A stretch of DNA of 36,238 bases from JBEBVQ01 sp964636205 (GTDB lineage Bacteria > Bacteroidota > Bacteroidia > Chitinophagales > Chitinophagaceae). The stretch covers positions 1-36,238 of the forward strand of contig CAZWPF010000015.1 of assembly GCA_964636205.1 (NCBI GenBank). Direction: 5' to 3'. The translations under genes were made by a program, and so were the position numbers. The notes under the pieces were generated by a model. The model was not told the origin of the DNA and did not search any database. It saw nothing but the letters and a program-made list of their open reading frames with translations. Below are positions 7,664 to 15,581 of this stretch, in pieces (the first letter of the stretch is position 1; each line of letters starts with the position of its first letter).

Positions 7664-9244
7664 ATGAAAAATAGGGCGCTACTGCTGTTCATTTCATTAA
7701 CGGCAAGCTTCGGATCCTTCGCACAAGGAACACTTTCAGGTGACCTCATGACGAATGTTAATTTCTTTCAAAGAGATTCTGCAATCAATGCTGCAAATAA
7801 CCCACTATACGACAACTTCCTGAGCGGAGGTGAAACCTGGCTTAGCTTGCGCTACAATTATAAAGGCTTTACCGCAACCATGCGTGCAGATGCTTTGCAT
7901 AATTCCAATCTGTACAATCCAACACAAGCATTGAGTGGTTTTGGAATTGGAGCATGGAGTATAAGCAAGGATTTTAAAGATCTGACCATTACCGGTGGTT
8001 ATATCTACGACCAAATCGGAAGTGGTATTCTTTTTAGAGCTTATGAGGACCGGGGTCTGCTAATCGATAACGCCTTAGCCGGTCTCCACCTGAGATATAA
8101 GCTTACCGATAACATTCGCCTCAAAGCCTTTAGCGGTCAGCACAAAAATATCTTTGACCGCTACAACCCCATTGTAAAAGGCATCAACGCTGAAGGTAGC
8201 TTTAGTCTGGGCGATCAGGTGCACATTGCCCCGGGGATAGGCGCCCTCAATCGTACCCTCGATCAGGGCTCAATGGATGCGGTAGTTGCAACCATCAACA
8301 ACCAGGAGATAACTTCCCGTTTTGTACCAAAATACAATATGTACGCATATACCCTCTACAATACCCTGATGGCAGGTGATTTCTCTTGGTATATCGAAGG
8401 GGCGTATAAGACCAATGAAGCAATTCTGATCGATCAGACTTTGGAAAATCAAGAGGGGAATGTAATATATACCACTCTGGGCTATGCGCGGAAAGGACTT
8501 GCAATCAATTTATCCGGGAAGAGAACTGACAATTTTGTAATGAGGACCTCACCTAACGAGGTATTGCTTAGAGGTATGATGAACTGGCAACCAATCGTGG
8601 CTCGTCTCCGTCCTCAACGGCTTATGGCCAGGTACACCCCGGCTTCTCAAGACATTTCAGAATTGGCATTGGGTGGTGATATTTTGGTTACTCCTAATGA
8701 TGACATAAGTGTGGTTCTAAACTATACTCATATTAACACCATCGAAGACGTAAAGCTATACAGAGAGGCATACATCGAAGCGGAATACCGTGGATTCAAA
8801 GACTGGATTTTACACGGCGGCGTTCAGGTACTGGAATACAACCAAAGAGTATATCAAGTAAACCCCGCCAGAGGCATGGTGGAAGCGATTACTCCATTTA
8901 TGGAACTGACTTACCGCATTGATCGTAAAAAGTCGCTGAGAACGCAGTGGGAGTACATGGAGACTCAACAAGACTTCGGCAGCTGGCTGTTTGGACTGGT
9001 AGAGTTTAATATCGCACCTCGCTGGTCATTCGCCGTATCGGATATGTACAATTTCAAACCGAATACCGCAGTGGCCCCCAAACCGGAACACTATTACAAC
9101 TTTTTCATCGCTCATACGAAAGGACCACATCGAATTACGGGAGCTTACGTACGGCAGGTTGAAGGTATCAATTGTACCGGTGGTGTATGCCGGTATGAAC
9201 CCGCTTTCAGTGGGATCAAATTTAGCCTCACCTCCTCTTTTTGA
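7664..9244 (+). CDS. DUF6029-like outer-membrane beta-barrel protein
   Basis: 526 residues with a clear signal peptide (MKNRALLLFISLTASFGSFAQ). The rest is rich in aromatic, amphipathic strands with short turns and ends in Phe (LTSSF), as usual for outer-membrane barrels. I believe it belongs to the Bacteroidota family DUF6029, whose function is unknown to me. The mature protein has exactly two cysteines, C504 and C509, in the C-terminal CTGGVC, likely an extracellular or periplasmic disulfide. It is divergent from a TlpA-type oxidoreductase. No plug or carboxypeptidase-like domain is seen, so it is not a TonB receptor. Confidence 0.75.
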   Translation: MKNRALLLFISLTASFGSFAQGTLSGDLMTNVNFFQRDSAINAANNPLYDNFLSGGETWLSLRYNYKGFTATMRADALHNSNLYNPTQALSGFGIGAWSISKDFKDLTITGGYIYDQIGSGILFRAYEDRGLLIDNALAGLHLRYKLTDNIRLKAFSGQHKNIFDRYNPIVKGINAEGSFSLGDQVHIAPGIGALNRTLDQGSMDAVVATINNQEITSRFVPKYNMYAYTLYNTLMAGDFSWYIEGAYKTNEAILIDQTLENQEGNVIYTTLGYARKGLAINLSGKRTDNFVMRTSPNEVLLRGMMNWQPIVARLRPQRLMARYTPASQDISELALGGDILVTPNDDISVVLNYTHINTIEDVKLYREAYIEAEYRGFKDWILHGGVQVLEYNQRVYQVNPARGMVEAITPFMELTYRIDRKKSLRTQWEYMETQQDFGSWLFGLVEFNIAPRWSFAVSDMYNFKPNTAVAPKPEHYYNFFIAHTKGPHRITGAYVRQVEGINCTGGVCRYEPAFSGIKFSLTSSF

Positions 9245-9270
9245 CCCATCCCGGAATTTGGGTTAGTTTG
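9241..9270 (+). promoter_or_regulatory. nadB promoter (TTG-N19-TTAGTTTG)
   Basis: TTG at 9241-9243 overlaps the end of the preceding gene. After a 19-bp spacer comes TTAGTTTG (9263-9270), one base off TAnnTTTG. The expected start near 9276 leaves about 19 nt before the ATG at 9295. Confidence 0.5.
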
Positions 9271-9294
9271 TAGGGAGCAAGACTCCAAAGTGTT

Positions 9295-10893
9295 ATGATA
9301 CAAACAGATTTCCTCGTTATTGGCTCTGGCATTGCCGGACTTACATTCGCTGTGAAAACAGCGAGGCAATATCCCGACAAAACCATAACCATTCTAACCA
9401 AAGTCAATACCGATGAAACCAATACCAAATACGCTCAGGGCGGTATTGCTGTAGTCAACGACAGCGAAAAGGACAGTTTCGATAAACATATTTCAGACAC
9501 GCTCACCGCCGGGGATGGACTGTGTGACGAAAAAATCGTTGAGTTGGTTATTAAGGAAGGTCCCGACAGAGTAAACGAAATCATCGAATGGGGTACTCGA
9601 TTCGATAAAAATAATGAGGGTGAATTTTTAAGAGGTAAAGAGGGGGGGCATTCTGAATACCGAATTCTCCACCATAAGGATATCACCGGTTTCGAGATCG
9701 AAAGAGCGCTGGTTGCAGAAGCCCAAAAATATCCGAATATTCAAATACACAACCATTGGTTTGTAGTGGATATCATCACCCAGCACCATCTGGGTTTTCT
9801 AGTTACTAAATCCACACCGGATATCGTTTGCTATGGAGTCTACGCACTGAATTTGAACACCGGATTTATCGAGAAAATCTTAGCTCATGTTACGCTGATG
9901 GCTTCGGGCGGTGCGGGTCAGGTTTACCGTACTACTACCAATCCTGTAATAGCAACAGGTGATGGCATCGCTATGGTGTACCGGGCCAAGGGGCGTATCG
10001 AGAATATGGAGTTTATTCAGTTCCACCCTACCGCACTATACGAACCTGGAGTCGCACCCGCGTTTCTAATCACTGAAGCCGTACGTGGCGATGGAGGCAT
10101 TCTTAGAAATAAAGAAGGAGTTGCCTTCATGGAAAAATACGATCCCAGAGCAGACCTTGCTCCTCGGGATATTGTGGCAAGAGCCATCGATAGCGAAATG
10201 AAACGCGGTGGTACTGATCACGTGTATCTGGATTGCAGACATATGGATCCTGAAAAGTTCATCAGTCATTTTCCCAATATCTACAATAAATGTCTGGATA
10301 TCGGTATCGATATCACTCAAGATATGATTCCGGTTACTCCGGCCGCCCATTATTGTTGCGGTGGTATCAAAGTGGATGCTTACGGACAGTCTTCCATCCG
10401 TAATTTATTTGCTTGCGGCGAATGTAGCAGCACAGGTTTACATGGGGCTAATCGGCTCGCGTCTAATTCTCTTCTGGAGGCTTTGGTGTTTGCGCATCGA
10501 TGCGCTGAAAAAGCGGGAACCATCGTAGCGAGTCAAAAAACCTTACCTGAGATTCCCGATTGGAATGCATCCGGAACTACGGAACCGCAAGAAATGATTT
10601 TGATCACTCAGAGTCTGAAGGAGCTGCAATTGGTAATGAGCGATTACGTAGGTATTGTTCGGAATAATGTACGCTTGGAACGTGCCATGAAGCGGTTGGA
10701 CTTGTTGTTTTCAGAAACAGAGGCCTTGTACAGGACCACCACCCTTTCACCTCAATTGTGTGAATTGCGCAATTTGATTACTATAGGCTATTTGATAGTT
10801 AAAAGTGCGCAGTTCAGAAAGGAAAGCAGGGGTTTGCATTACAATACTGATTATCCCGAACCCAGTAATATGCGGCAGAACATTGTGTTGTGA
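9295..10893 (+). CDS. nadB: L-aspartate oxidase
   Basis: 532-residue FAD enzyme that oxidises L-aspartate to iminoaspartate, the first step of de novo NAD synthesis. The dinucleotide-binding motif GSGIAGL is at residues 10-16. Other succinate dehydrogenase/NadB signatures are GGHSEYRILHHKDITG, FIQFHPTALYEPG, AHYCCGGIKVD, and the C-terminal FAD motif HGANRLASNSLLE. The serine-rich GECSSTGLHGANRLAS form is typical of NadB rather than of the succinate dehydrogenase flavoprotein. Length matches the family. nadA and nadC are not adjacent. The gene has its own promoter and converges on the ABC transporter gene with a 39-bp gap holding a hairpin. Confidence 0.96.
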   Translation: MIQTDFLVIGSGIAGLTFAVKTARQYPDKTITILTKVNTDETNTKYAQGGIAVVNDSEKDSFDKHISDTLTAGDGLCDEKIVELVIKEGPDRVNEIIEWGTRFDKNNEGEFLRGKEGGHSEYRILHHKDITGFEIERALVAEAQKYPNIQIHNHWFVVDIITQHHLGFLVTKSTPDIVCYGVYALNLNTGFIEKILAHVTLMASGGAGQVYRTTTNPVIATGDGIAMVYRAKGRIENMEFIQFHPTALYEPGVAPAFLITEAVRGDGGILRNKEGVAFMEKYDPRADLAPRDIVARAIDSEMKRGGTDHVYLDCRHMDPEKFISHFPNIYNKCLDIGIDITQDMIPVTPAAHYCCGGIKVDAYGQSSIRNLFACGECSSTGLHGANRLASNSLLEALVFAHRCAEKAGTIVASQKTLPEIPDWNASGTTEPQEMILITQSLKELQLVMSDYVGIVRNNVRLERAMKRLDLLFSETEALYRTTTLSPQLCELRNLITIGYLIVKSAQFRKESRGLHYNTDYPEPSNMRQNIVL

Positions 10894-10904
10894 TGCACGC
10901 CAGC

Positions 10905-10929
10905 TGTAGGGACGCACAGCATCCCTACA
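10905..10929. terminator. Hairpin between convergent nadB and ABC transporter genes
   Basis: TGTAGGGA (10905-10912) and TCCCTACA (10922-10929) form a perfect 8-bp stem around a 9-nt loop, inside the 39-bp gap between two convergent stop codons. There is no strong T-run on either side. It may serve as a shared 3' mRNA end, or be a copy of a dispersed GTAGGGAC-type palindrome. Function is inferred from position. Confidence 0.5.
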
Positions 10930-10932
10930 ACC

Positions 10933-12687
10933 TTATCTTTCCCCTATTTGCTGACGCCACATCGCGTAATACAGTCCCTTTTCCTCCAACAGATCCCGGT
11001 GGGTACCGGTTTCAATGATATTGCCCTTCTCCAAAACATATATCCGATCTGCATGCATGATGGTTGACAGTCGGTGCGCAATCATAATGGTAATATGGGT
11101 TCTTTGTGCGGTAATTTCTCGTACAGTGCGGGATATTTCTTCCTCTGTCAGAGAATCCAAAGCAGAGGTCGCCTCGTCAAATATCATCAACCTCGGCTGG
11201 CGTAACAAAGCCCTGGCAATAGACAAACGCTGACGCTCACCGCCTGATAATTTCAATCCCCCCTCGCCTATCATGGTATCAATTCCATTTTCTGCACGCG
11301 CCAATAAATTCTGACAGGCAGCCTTCTGCAACACCTCATTGATATCCTCGTCTGTAGCTTGCGGATTTACAAATAAGAGATTTTCACGGATAGTACCCGA
11401 AAACAACTGTGTATCCTGAGTAACCAGTCCGATCTGACTCCTCAAACTGTCAAAATCAATCTCCACTCCGTCATATTCATTGTAAAAGATCTTCCCCGCT
11501 TTGGGCTGATACAATCCCACCAGCAGTTTAACCAGTGTAGTTTTTCCCGAACCCGAAGGACCGACAAAAGCAACAGTATCACCCTGACGCGCATCGAATG
11601 ATATTTCCTCCAAAGCCGGACGAGCTGCAGAACGATGCTGAAAACTTACTTTATCAAACCTTACTCTTGCAATTTCATTGATTAGCTGCGGATTTGCCGC
11701 CATTCGCTCAACCGGACGTTGCAGTAGATCCTGCATATTCCCTAAAGAGGCTTGTGCTTCCCGATAACTCAGAATGACATTTCCCAATTCTTGCAGCGGA
11801 CCAAAAATAAAGAAGGAGTAAAACTGCATGGTCATCATTTGCCCTAATGTAAGCTTGTCTTTGAAGATGAAATACAACAAAACAAACATGATCACCTGGC
11901 GGAGGAAATTGACAAATGTCCCCTGTACAAAGCTCACTGAGCGGATGCTTCTGACCTTCCGCAATTCTAACCCAAGAATCTTAATGGTCGTAGTGTTCAA
12001 ACGCTCAATTTCCTGATGGGTCAGACCGAGACTTTTTACCAATTCGATATTACGGAGCGATTCAGTGGTAGAACCCGCCAATGCGTTAGTTTCACCAATG
12101 ATGCGCTTTTGTATCGATTTTATCTTTCTGCTCAAAATTCCCGTAAGCCAACCCAGAAGCACTGCACCGGCAAAATAGATCAATACCAGCCAGGAACTTA
12201 AGCTAAATGCGTAAATCATCACAAATACAATACCTACTAAGGTGGTAAAAAGGACGTTTACGAAGTTCATAATAAACTTCTCACAATCGCTTCTCACCTT
12301 TTGAAGAATGGATAAGGTTTCCCCACTCCGCTGGTCTTCAAAATCCTGATACGGCAAACGAAGCGCGTGTTGCAATCCGTCAGTATAAAGACTGGCGCCA
12401 AACTTTTGAATGATGACATTGGTTGTATAATCCTGGAAAGCCTTCGCAATTCTGGAAACCATTGCTGTACCAATCAAAAGTAGAAGGCCGGTCATGATTC
12501 CGGTTACATACTCTGATCCCAATCCATTTTCCCTAAATTCCGCTGCTCTTGAAGCGTAGGGATCGATAAGGTAATGCCCTAGTATGTAGGGATCAAACAA
12601 GGCAAAGACCTGATTGACGGTGGCGAATAAGAGGGCAAGTGCAATTAGCGATTTATACCGGCTAAGGTATTTGAGTAATAATTTCAT
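10933..12687 (-). CDS. ABC transporter, fused permease and ATPase (MsbA-like)
   Basis: 584-residue half-transporter expected to act as a homodimer in the inner membrane. The N-terminal membrane domain (to about residue 320) has hydrophobic segments near 13-33, 62-80, 140-180 and 256-300. The ATPase domain has Walker A GPSGSGKT (376-383), the Q-loop VTQD, signature LSGGE (480-484), Walker B LMIFDE (500-505), the D-loop SALD and the H-loop IMIAHRLS. The closest type is the lipid/multidrug exporter family (MsbA, LmrA); the substrate is not readable. It is a single gene, with a paired-hairpin spacer separating it from the upstream sod gene. Confidence 0.92.
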   Translation of the reverse strand: MKLLLKYLSRYKSLIALALLFATVNQVFALFDPYILGHYLIDPYASRAAEFRENGLGSEYVTGIMTGLLLLIGTAMVSRIAKAFQDYTTNVIIQKFGASLYTDGLQHALRLPYQDFEDQRSGETLSILQKVRSDCEKFIMNFVNVLFTTLVGIVFVMIYAFSLSSWLVLIYFAGAVLLGWLTGILSRKIKSIQKRIIGETNALAGSTTESLRNIELVKSLGLTHQEIERLNTTTIKILGLELRKVRSIRSVSFVQGTFVNFLRQVIMFVLLYFIFKDKLTLGQMMTMQFYSFFIFGPLQELGNVILSYREAQASLGNMQDLLQRPVERMAANPQLINEIARVRFDKVSFQHRSAARPALEEISFDARQGDTVAFVGPSGSGKTTLVKLLVGLYQPKAGKIFYNEYDGVEIDFDSLRSQIGLVTQDTQLFSGTIRENLLFVNPQATDEDINEVLQKAACQNLLARAENGIDTMIGEGGLKLSGGERQRLSIARALLRQPRLMIFDEATSALDSLTEEEISRTVREITAQRTHITIMIAHRLSTIMHADRIYVLEKGNIIETGTHRDLLEEKGLYYAMWRQQIGER

Positions 12688-12733
12688 CTAAAAAAGCGGT
12701 AAGAAAAATGGTTGTGCTGAATGAAAAACTATT

Positions 12734-12783
12734 TTCGCCTTAAGCGAACGATCCCACATAACGCCATTGGCATTATGTGGGAT
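12734..12783. repeat. Two adjacent hairpins between sod and the ABC transporter gene
   Basis: Hairpin A: TTCGC (12734-12738) and GCGAA (12744-12748), loop CTTAA. Hairpin B: ATCCCACATAACGCC (12751-12765) and GGCATTATGTGGGAT (12769-12783), a 15-bp stem with one mismatch and a 3-nt loop. Neither is followed by a good T-run in the direction of the minus-strand genes. Hairpin B is the most stable structure between these genes. It may stabilise or process the sod mRNA 3' end, or be a dispersed palindromic element. Confidence 0.55.
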
Positions 12784-12868
12784 ATTTATTGTAGCTACGC
12801 TGAAATCGGCAACAGCGTTTATGTATTGAATGATTGACAGAAGATTGGCTTTATAAAACGGGGGTTGA

Positions 12869-13555
12869 CTATTTCAATTCAGCCAATGCCTCTTGGTATC
12901 GCCGGCTAACCTCATTCCAATTGATCAGATTCCAAATAGCCGACAAATAATCAGCGCGTTTATTTTGATATTTTAGATAGTAGGCATGTTCCCAAACATC
13001 AATTCCTAAAATTGGAATGCCCTTATGTTCGGCTACATCCATCAATGGGTTGTCTTGATTAGGAGTAGAACAAACTTTTAGCTGGCCGCCTTTTGTGACA
13101 TAAAGCCATGCCCAGCCCGAACCGAATCGAGTGGACGCTTCTTTGTTTAATAATGATTTCAAACTATCCATCCCGGTAAATGCTGATTCGATCGCCTTTG
13201 AAAGTTCTGCCGAGGGACGGGTGTTCTTTTCCGGAGTCAAAATAGTCCAAAACAAACTATGGTTGTAATGACCACCGGCATTGTTCCGTACGGCATCTCC
13301 GTATTTTTTGGTATCTGCAAGTAATTCAGTCAGACTAAGCTTAGCTGCAGATTTCCCTTCGATAGCTTTGTTTAAATTATTGACATATCCCGCATGGTGC
13401 TTGCTATGGTGGATTTCCATTGTTTGCGCATCAATGTAGGGTTCCAATGCATTGTAAGCATAGGGCAGTTCCGGCAATTGATAAGGAGCCTGAGCGCTGG
13501 CGCTAAAATAAAAACCCGCAATTAATGCAAATGATAATATCGCTAATTTCTTCAT
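12869..13555 (-). CDS. Exported superoxide dismutase, Mn-type
   Basis: 228 residues: a signal peptide (MKKLAILSFALIAGFYFSASAQ) plus a full Fe/Mn superoxide dismutase. Metal ligands by alignment to the family are H49 (MEIHHSKHH), H99 (NHSLFW), D186 and H190 (DVWEHAYY). AGGHYNHS and a glutamine in NQDNPLM (Q167) are the arrangement seen in manganese enzymes; iron enzymes carry the glutamine near the second histidine. A manganese or cambialistic enzyme is therefore likely. The signal peptide places it in the periplasm or outside, which is unusual for this family, where most members are cytoplasmic. The upstream dyad at 13582-13599 may be regulatory. Confidence 0.93.
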   Translation of the reverse strand: MKKLAILSFALIAGFYFSASAQAPYQLPELPYAYNALEPYIDAQTMEIHHSKHHAGYVNNLNKAIEGKSAAKLSLTELLADTKKYGDAVRNNAGGHYNHSLFWTILTPEKNTRPSAELSKAIESAFTGMDSLKSLLNKEASTRFGSGWAWLYVTKGGQLKVCSTPNQDNPLMDVAEHKGIPILGIDVWEHAYYLKYQNKRADYLSAIWNLINWNEVSRRYQEALAELK

Positions 13556-13581
13556 GGCAGCTTTATTTTATATTGTAAAGA

Positions 13582-13599
13582 TACGGGTATCGTTCCGTA
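13582..13599. promoter_or_regulatory. Possible operator dyad upstream of sod
   Basis: TACGG (13582-13586) and CCGTA (13595-13599) are inverted around 8 nt. On the minus strand they lie just upstream of, and overlap by two bases, TATCTTTA (13582-13575), one base off the -7 consensus. No TTG is found at the -33 position. The arrangement fits a repressor or activator site, but only symmetry and position support it. Confidence 0.25.
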
Positions 13600-13705
13600 C
13601 ACGAAAATGAATGAAAAATCTTAACACTATTACTATGCCAAGAGTACAGGCAGGAGCATTGCAGCGCATAATTTTGAAAAACGCACTGATGGATACAAAC
13701 ATTAA

Positions 13706-13724
13706 AGCCCGGATGAACCGGGCT
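13706..13724 (-). terminator. Terminator hairpin downstream of rpsT
   Basis: AGCCCGG (13706-13712) and CCGGGCT (13718-13724) form a perfect 7-bp GC-rich stem with a 5-nt loop, 26 bp past the rpsT stop codon. On the minus strand it is followed by TTTAATGTTT, a weak T-tract. It most likely ends the rpsT transcript. Confidence 0.6.
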
Positions 13725-13749
13725 ATAAAAAATTTATTAAAAGATCGAC

Positions 13750-14004
13750 TTAGGAAAGCGCGTTGATCCGCTTAACGATACCAGATTTCAGGTTGCTCGC
13801 TTTATTCTTATGAATAACATTTCGCTTAGCCAGCTTATCAATCATTGAAATTACCTGAGGTAATTGTTCCTGAGCTGCAGTTTTTTCTGTCACAGCCAGC
13901 AATTTCCGAATAGCGTTACGGGTAGTTTTACCATAATAACGATTACGTTCGCGGCGTTTTTCACTTTGCCGTACAGACTTCAGGGTTGCTTTATGATTAG
14001 CCAT
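13750..14004 (-). CDS. rpsT: 30S ribosomal protein S20
   Basis: 84 residues, strongly basic, starting MANHKATLKSVRQSEKRRERN, the standard S20 opening. S20 binds 16S rRNA early in small-subunit assembly. Family length is 80-90. It is a single-gene unit with a well-formed promoter upstream (14034-14064) and a hairpin downstream (13706-13724). Confidence 0.97.
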   Translation of the reverse strand: MANHKATLKSVRQSEKRRERNRYYGKTTRNAIRKLLAVTEKTAAQEQLPQVISMIDKLAKRNVIHKNKASNLKSGIVKRINALS

Positions 14005-14033
14005 TTACAATACGTCTTTTCTAATTAGGAGTG

Positions 14034-14064
14034 CAAAGGTAATTGAAATAAATAAATGTTGCAA
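14034..14064 (-). promoter_or_regulatory. rpsT promoter, full consensus (TTG-N20-TAccTTTG)
   Basis: On the minus strand: TTG (14064-14062), a 20-bp spacer, and TACCTTTG (14041-14034), an exact match to the Bacteroidetes -33/-7 consensus. The start is expected near 14028, leaving about 24 nt of leader. This is the best promoter of the window and a reference for judging the others. Confidence 0.75.
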
Positions 14065-14079
14065 AATATTTTTGAACAA

Positions 14080-15147
14080 TTACATGATCTGTTCACCAAG
14101 TATCTTTTTTGATCTGTTGGTGATGTATGTTTTCTTCTGAAGAAACTGCTCCAGCTTGTCTTTTGGCAGGCGCAGACTATAATGAGTTTCTTCATAATCT
14201 CCATTCAGAAACAGTTCATAATCGTCGTTCCATTTTTGTACCAACTTTTTATCAATGTTGAGTTCGTTGGCCATAAACTCCAGACTAACGGGGTCTTTAA
14301 TGCGCACCACTGCCATCTGACTTAATTCTTCCTGGGTAAATTTAGGTTTTACCTGGGGAGCGGCGGGTTTACGTTCCGCGCTGAAATCGAAATCAGCCGG
14401 CAGGTCGGACCCTATAAAATCGCTCACTTTTTCAAAAATGCTGGCGGTAGCAATAAATGCCAGTACATGCCCTTGCGTTTCTCGAGGCAAAAATGGTTTG
14501 ATATCCCAAAAACTGTTGCTACCCGTTCTATTAATAGCCCTAAGCACTGGTGCAGGGCCGCTATTATATGCAGCTACTACCAATAGCCAGTCATTGAGCT
14601 GATCGTATAATATCGACAAGTATTTTGCTGCTGCAATGGTGGATTTTGTCCAATCCGTACGCTCATCCCTTTTGGAGCTCACGTTCAGTCCCATCATTCT
14701 GGCGGTAGGCGCCATAAACTGCCAGGGCCCCACAGCACCGACTCTCGAAACCGCCTTATTATTCAGCGCCGATTCAATTACGGCCAGATACTTGAGTTCT
14801 ACAGGAATATTATGTGCTTCCAGTATGGAATCTATTTCTGCAAAATGCTTTTGACTCCGCTCCTGAACGACCATCAACGTCTTCTTATGGGCATTTAAAT
14901 ATTTGCCCACATAAGAGTTCACATAATCATTCATCGCCCCGAAATATGTTTTATGACCGGCTAGTGGCACGGGTTTTCTAGGAGGAGGTGTAGGGGTAAC
15001 CGGTACATTTGCAGCTATCGGACCTCGAGAGACTACAATTGTATCAGTTGCAACTACCCGCATTGGAGCACGGGGTAAAGTTTGCTCTTGTGCCTGGACT
15101 GCAAACGGTGTGCAGAGGCAAAGAAATAACATTATTCTGTATTGCAT
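14080..15147 (-). CDS. Lytic murein transglycosylase (MltD-like, SLT domain)
   Basis: 355 residues with a signal peptide (MQYRIMLFLCLCTPFAVQAQ). A proline-rich linker follows (about residues 45-62), then a family 1 lytic transglycosylase domain: catalytic glutamate in VIES (E125), GPWQFM (140-145), TDWTKSTIAAAKYL and AYNSGP (193-198). It cleaves peptidoglycan glycan strands, forming 1,6-anhydro ends, and acts in the periplasm. MltD relatives carry C-terminal LysM repeats. Here the last 80 residues form at most one degenerate LysM-like unit (MANELNIDKKLVQKWND). No lipobox is visible although the signal peptide contains two cysteines. Confidence 0.92.
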   Translation of the reverse strand: MQYRIMLFLCLCTPFAVQAQEQTLPRAPMRVVATDTIVVSRGPIAANVPVTPTPPPRKPVPLAGHKTYFGAMNDYVNSYVGKYLNAHKKTLMVVQERSQKHFAEIDSILEAHNIPVELKYLAVIESALNNKAVSRVGAVGPWQFMAPTARMMGLNVSSKRDERTDWTKSTIAAAKYLSILYDQLNDWLLVVAAYNSGPAPVLRAINRTGSNSFWDIKPFLPRETQGHVLAFIATASIFEKVSDFIGSDLPADFDFSAERKPAAPQVKPKFTQEELSQMAVVRIKDPVSLEFMANELNIDKKLVQKWNDDYELFLNGDYEETHYSLRLPKDKLEQFLQKKTYITNRSKKILGEQIM

Positions 15148-15280
15148 GTCTTGTCGTTGTTGAGAGCGCTAAAAAGCATGCAACCCGAGGGAAGCGTACC
15201 GTAAAAAATCTCAAATTTCCCTCCAAAATAACAAACTCAGGAGAAAAATGAAATTATTTGACCGAAAAATTAACTTTTTA

Positions 15281-15493
15281 TCACTTATTCTTATCCTTCA
15301 TACCGGCTTCGATTTCATTTTGGATACCTTCTTTGGCATCTTTGAAATCCCGGATTCCTTTACCAAGTCCACGAGCTAATTCGGGGATCTTCTTTCCTCC
15401 AAACAGCACAATTACAACCAAAAGGATGGTGAGCCATTCACCGCCACTGGGCATAGACAGGAGAAAACAGGGGTCAGTAGGTAAAACAGACAT
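15281..15493 (-). CDS. tatA: Sec-independent protein translocase subunit TatA/TatE
   Basis: 70 residues. One transmembrane segment (WLTILLVVIVLFG, about 20-32) is followed by the TatA hinge GGKKIPELARGLGKGIRDFK and a charged amphipathic tail rich in Lys and Glu. TatA oligomers form the pore that exports folded twin-arginine proteins. tatC is not nearby. The first 13 residues before MPSGGEW are longer than usual, so translation may start at the internal Met (14). Upstream there is an exact -7 box (15520-15527). Confidence 0.92.
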   Translation of the reverse strand: MSVLPTDPCFLLSMPSGGEWLTILLVVIVLFGGKKIPELARGLGKGIRDFKDAKEGIQNEIEAGMKDKNK

Positions 15494-15519
15494 GATCTTA
15501 TTATTTAGTTATCCTCCTG

Positions 15520-15527
15520 CAAAGGTA
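15520..15527 (-). promoter_or_regulatory. -7 element of the tatA promoter
   Basis: TACCTTTG on the minus strand, identical to the rpsT -7 box. The expected start is about 20 nt before the tatA start codon. No TTG stands at the -33 distance. Confidence 0.45.
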
Positions 15528-15581
15528 GGTCAATTAATATAAAACCGATCGCATTTTCGGAATTTAACAGAATACTCCGCC

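Noticed and set aside
15511..15518. AGGAGGAT upstream of tatA as a Shine-Dalgarno site
   Set aside because: It is about 19 nt from the start codon, too far, and overlaps the predicted transcription start; chance is likelier.
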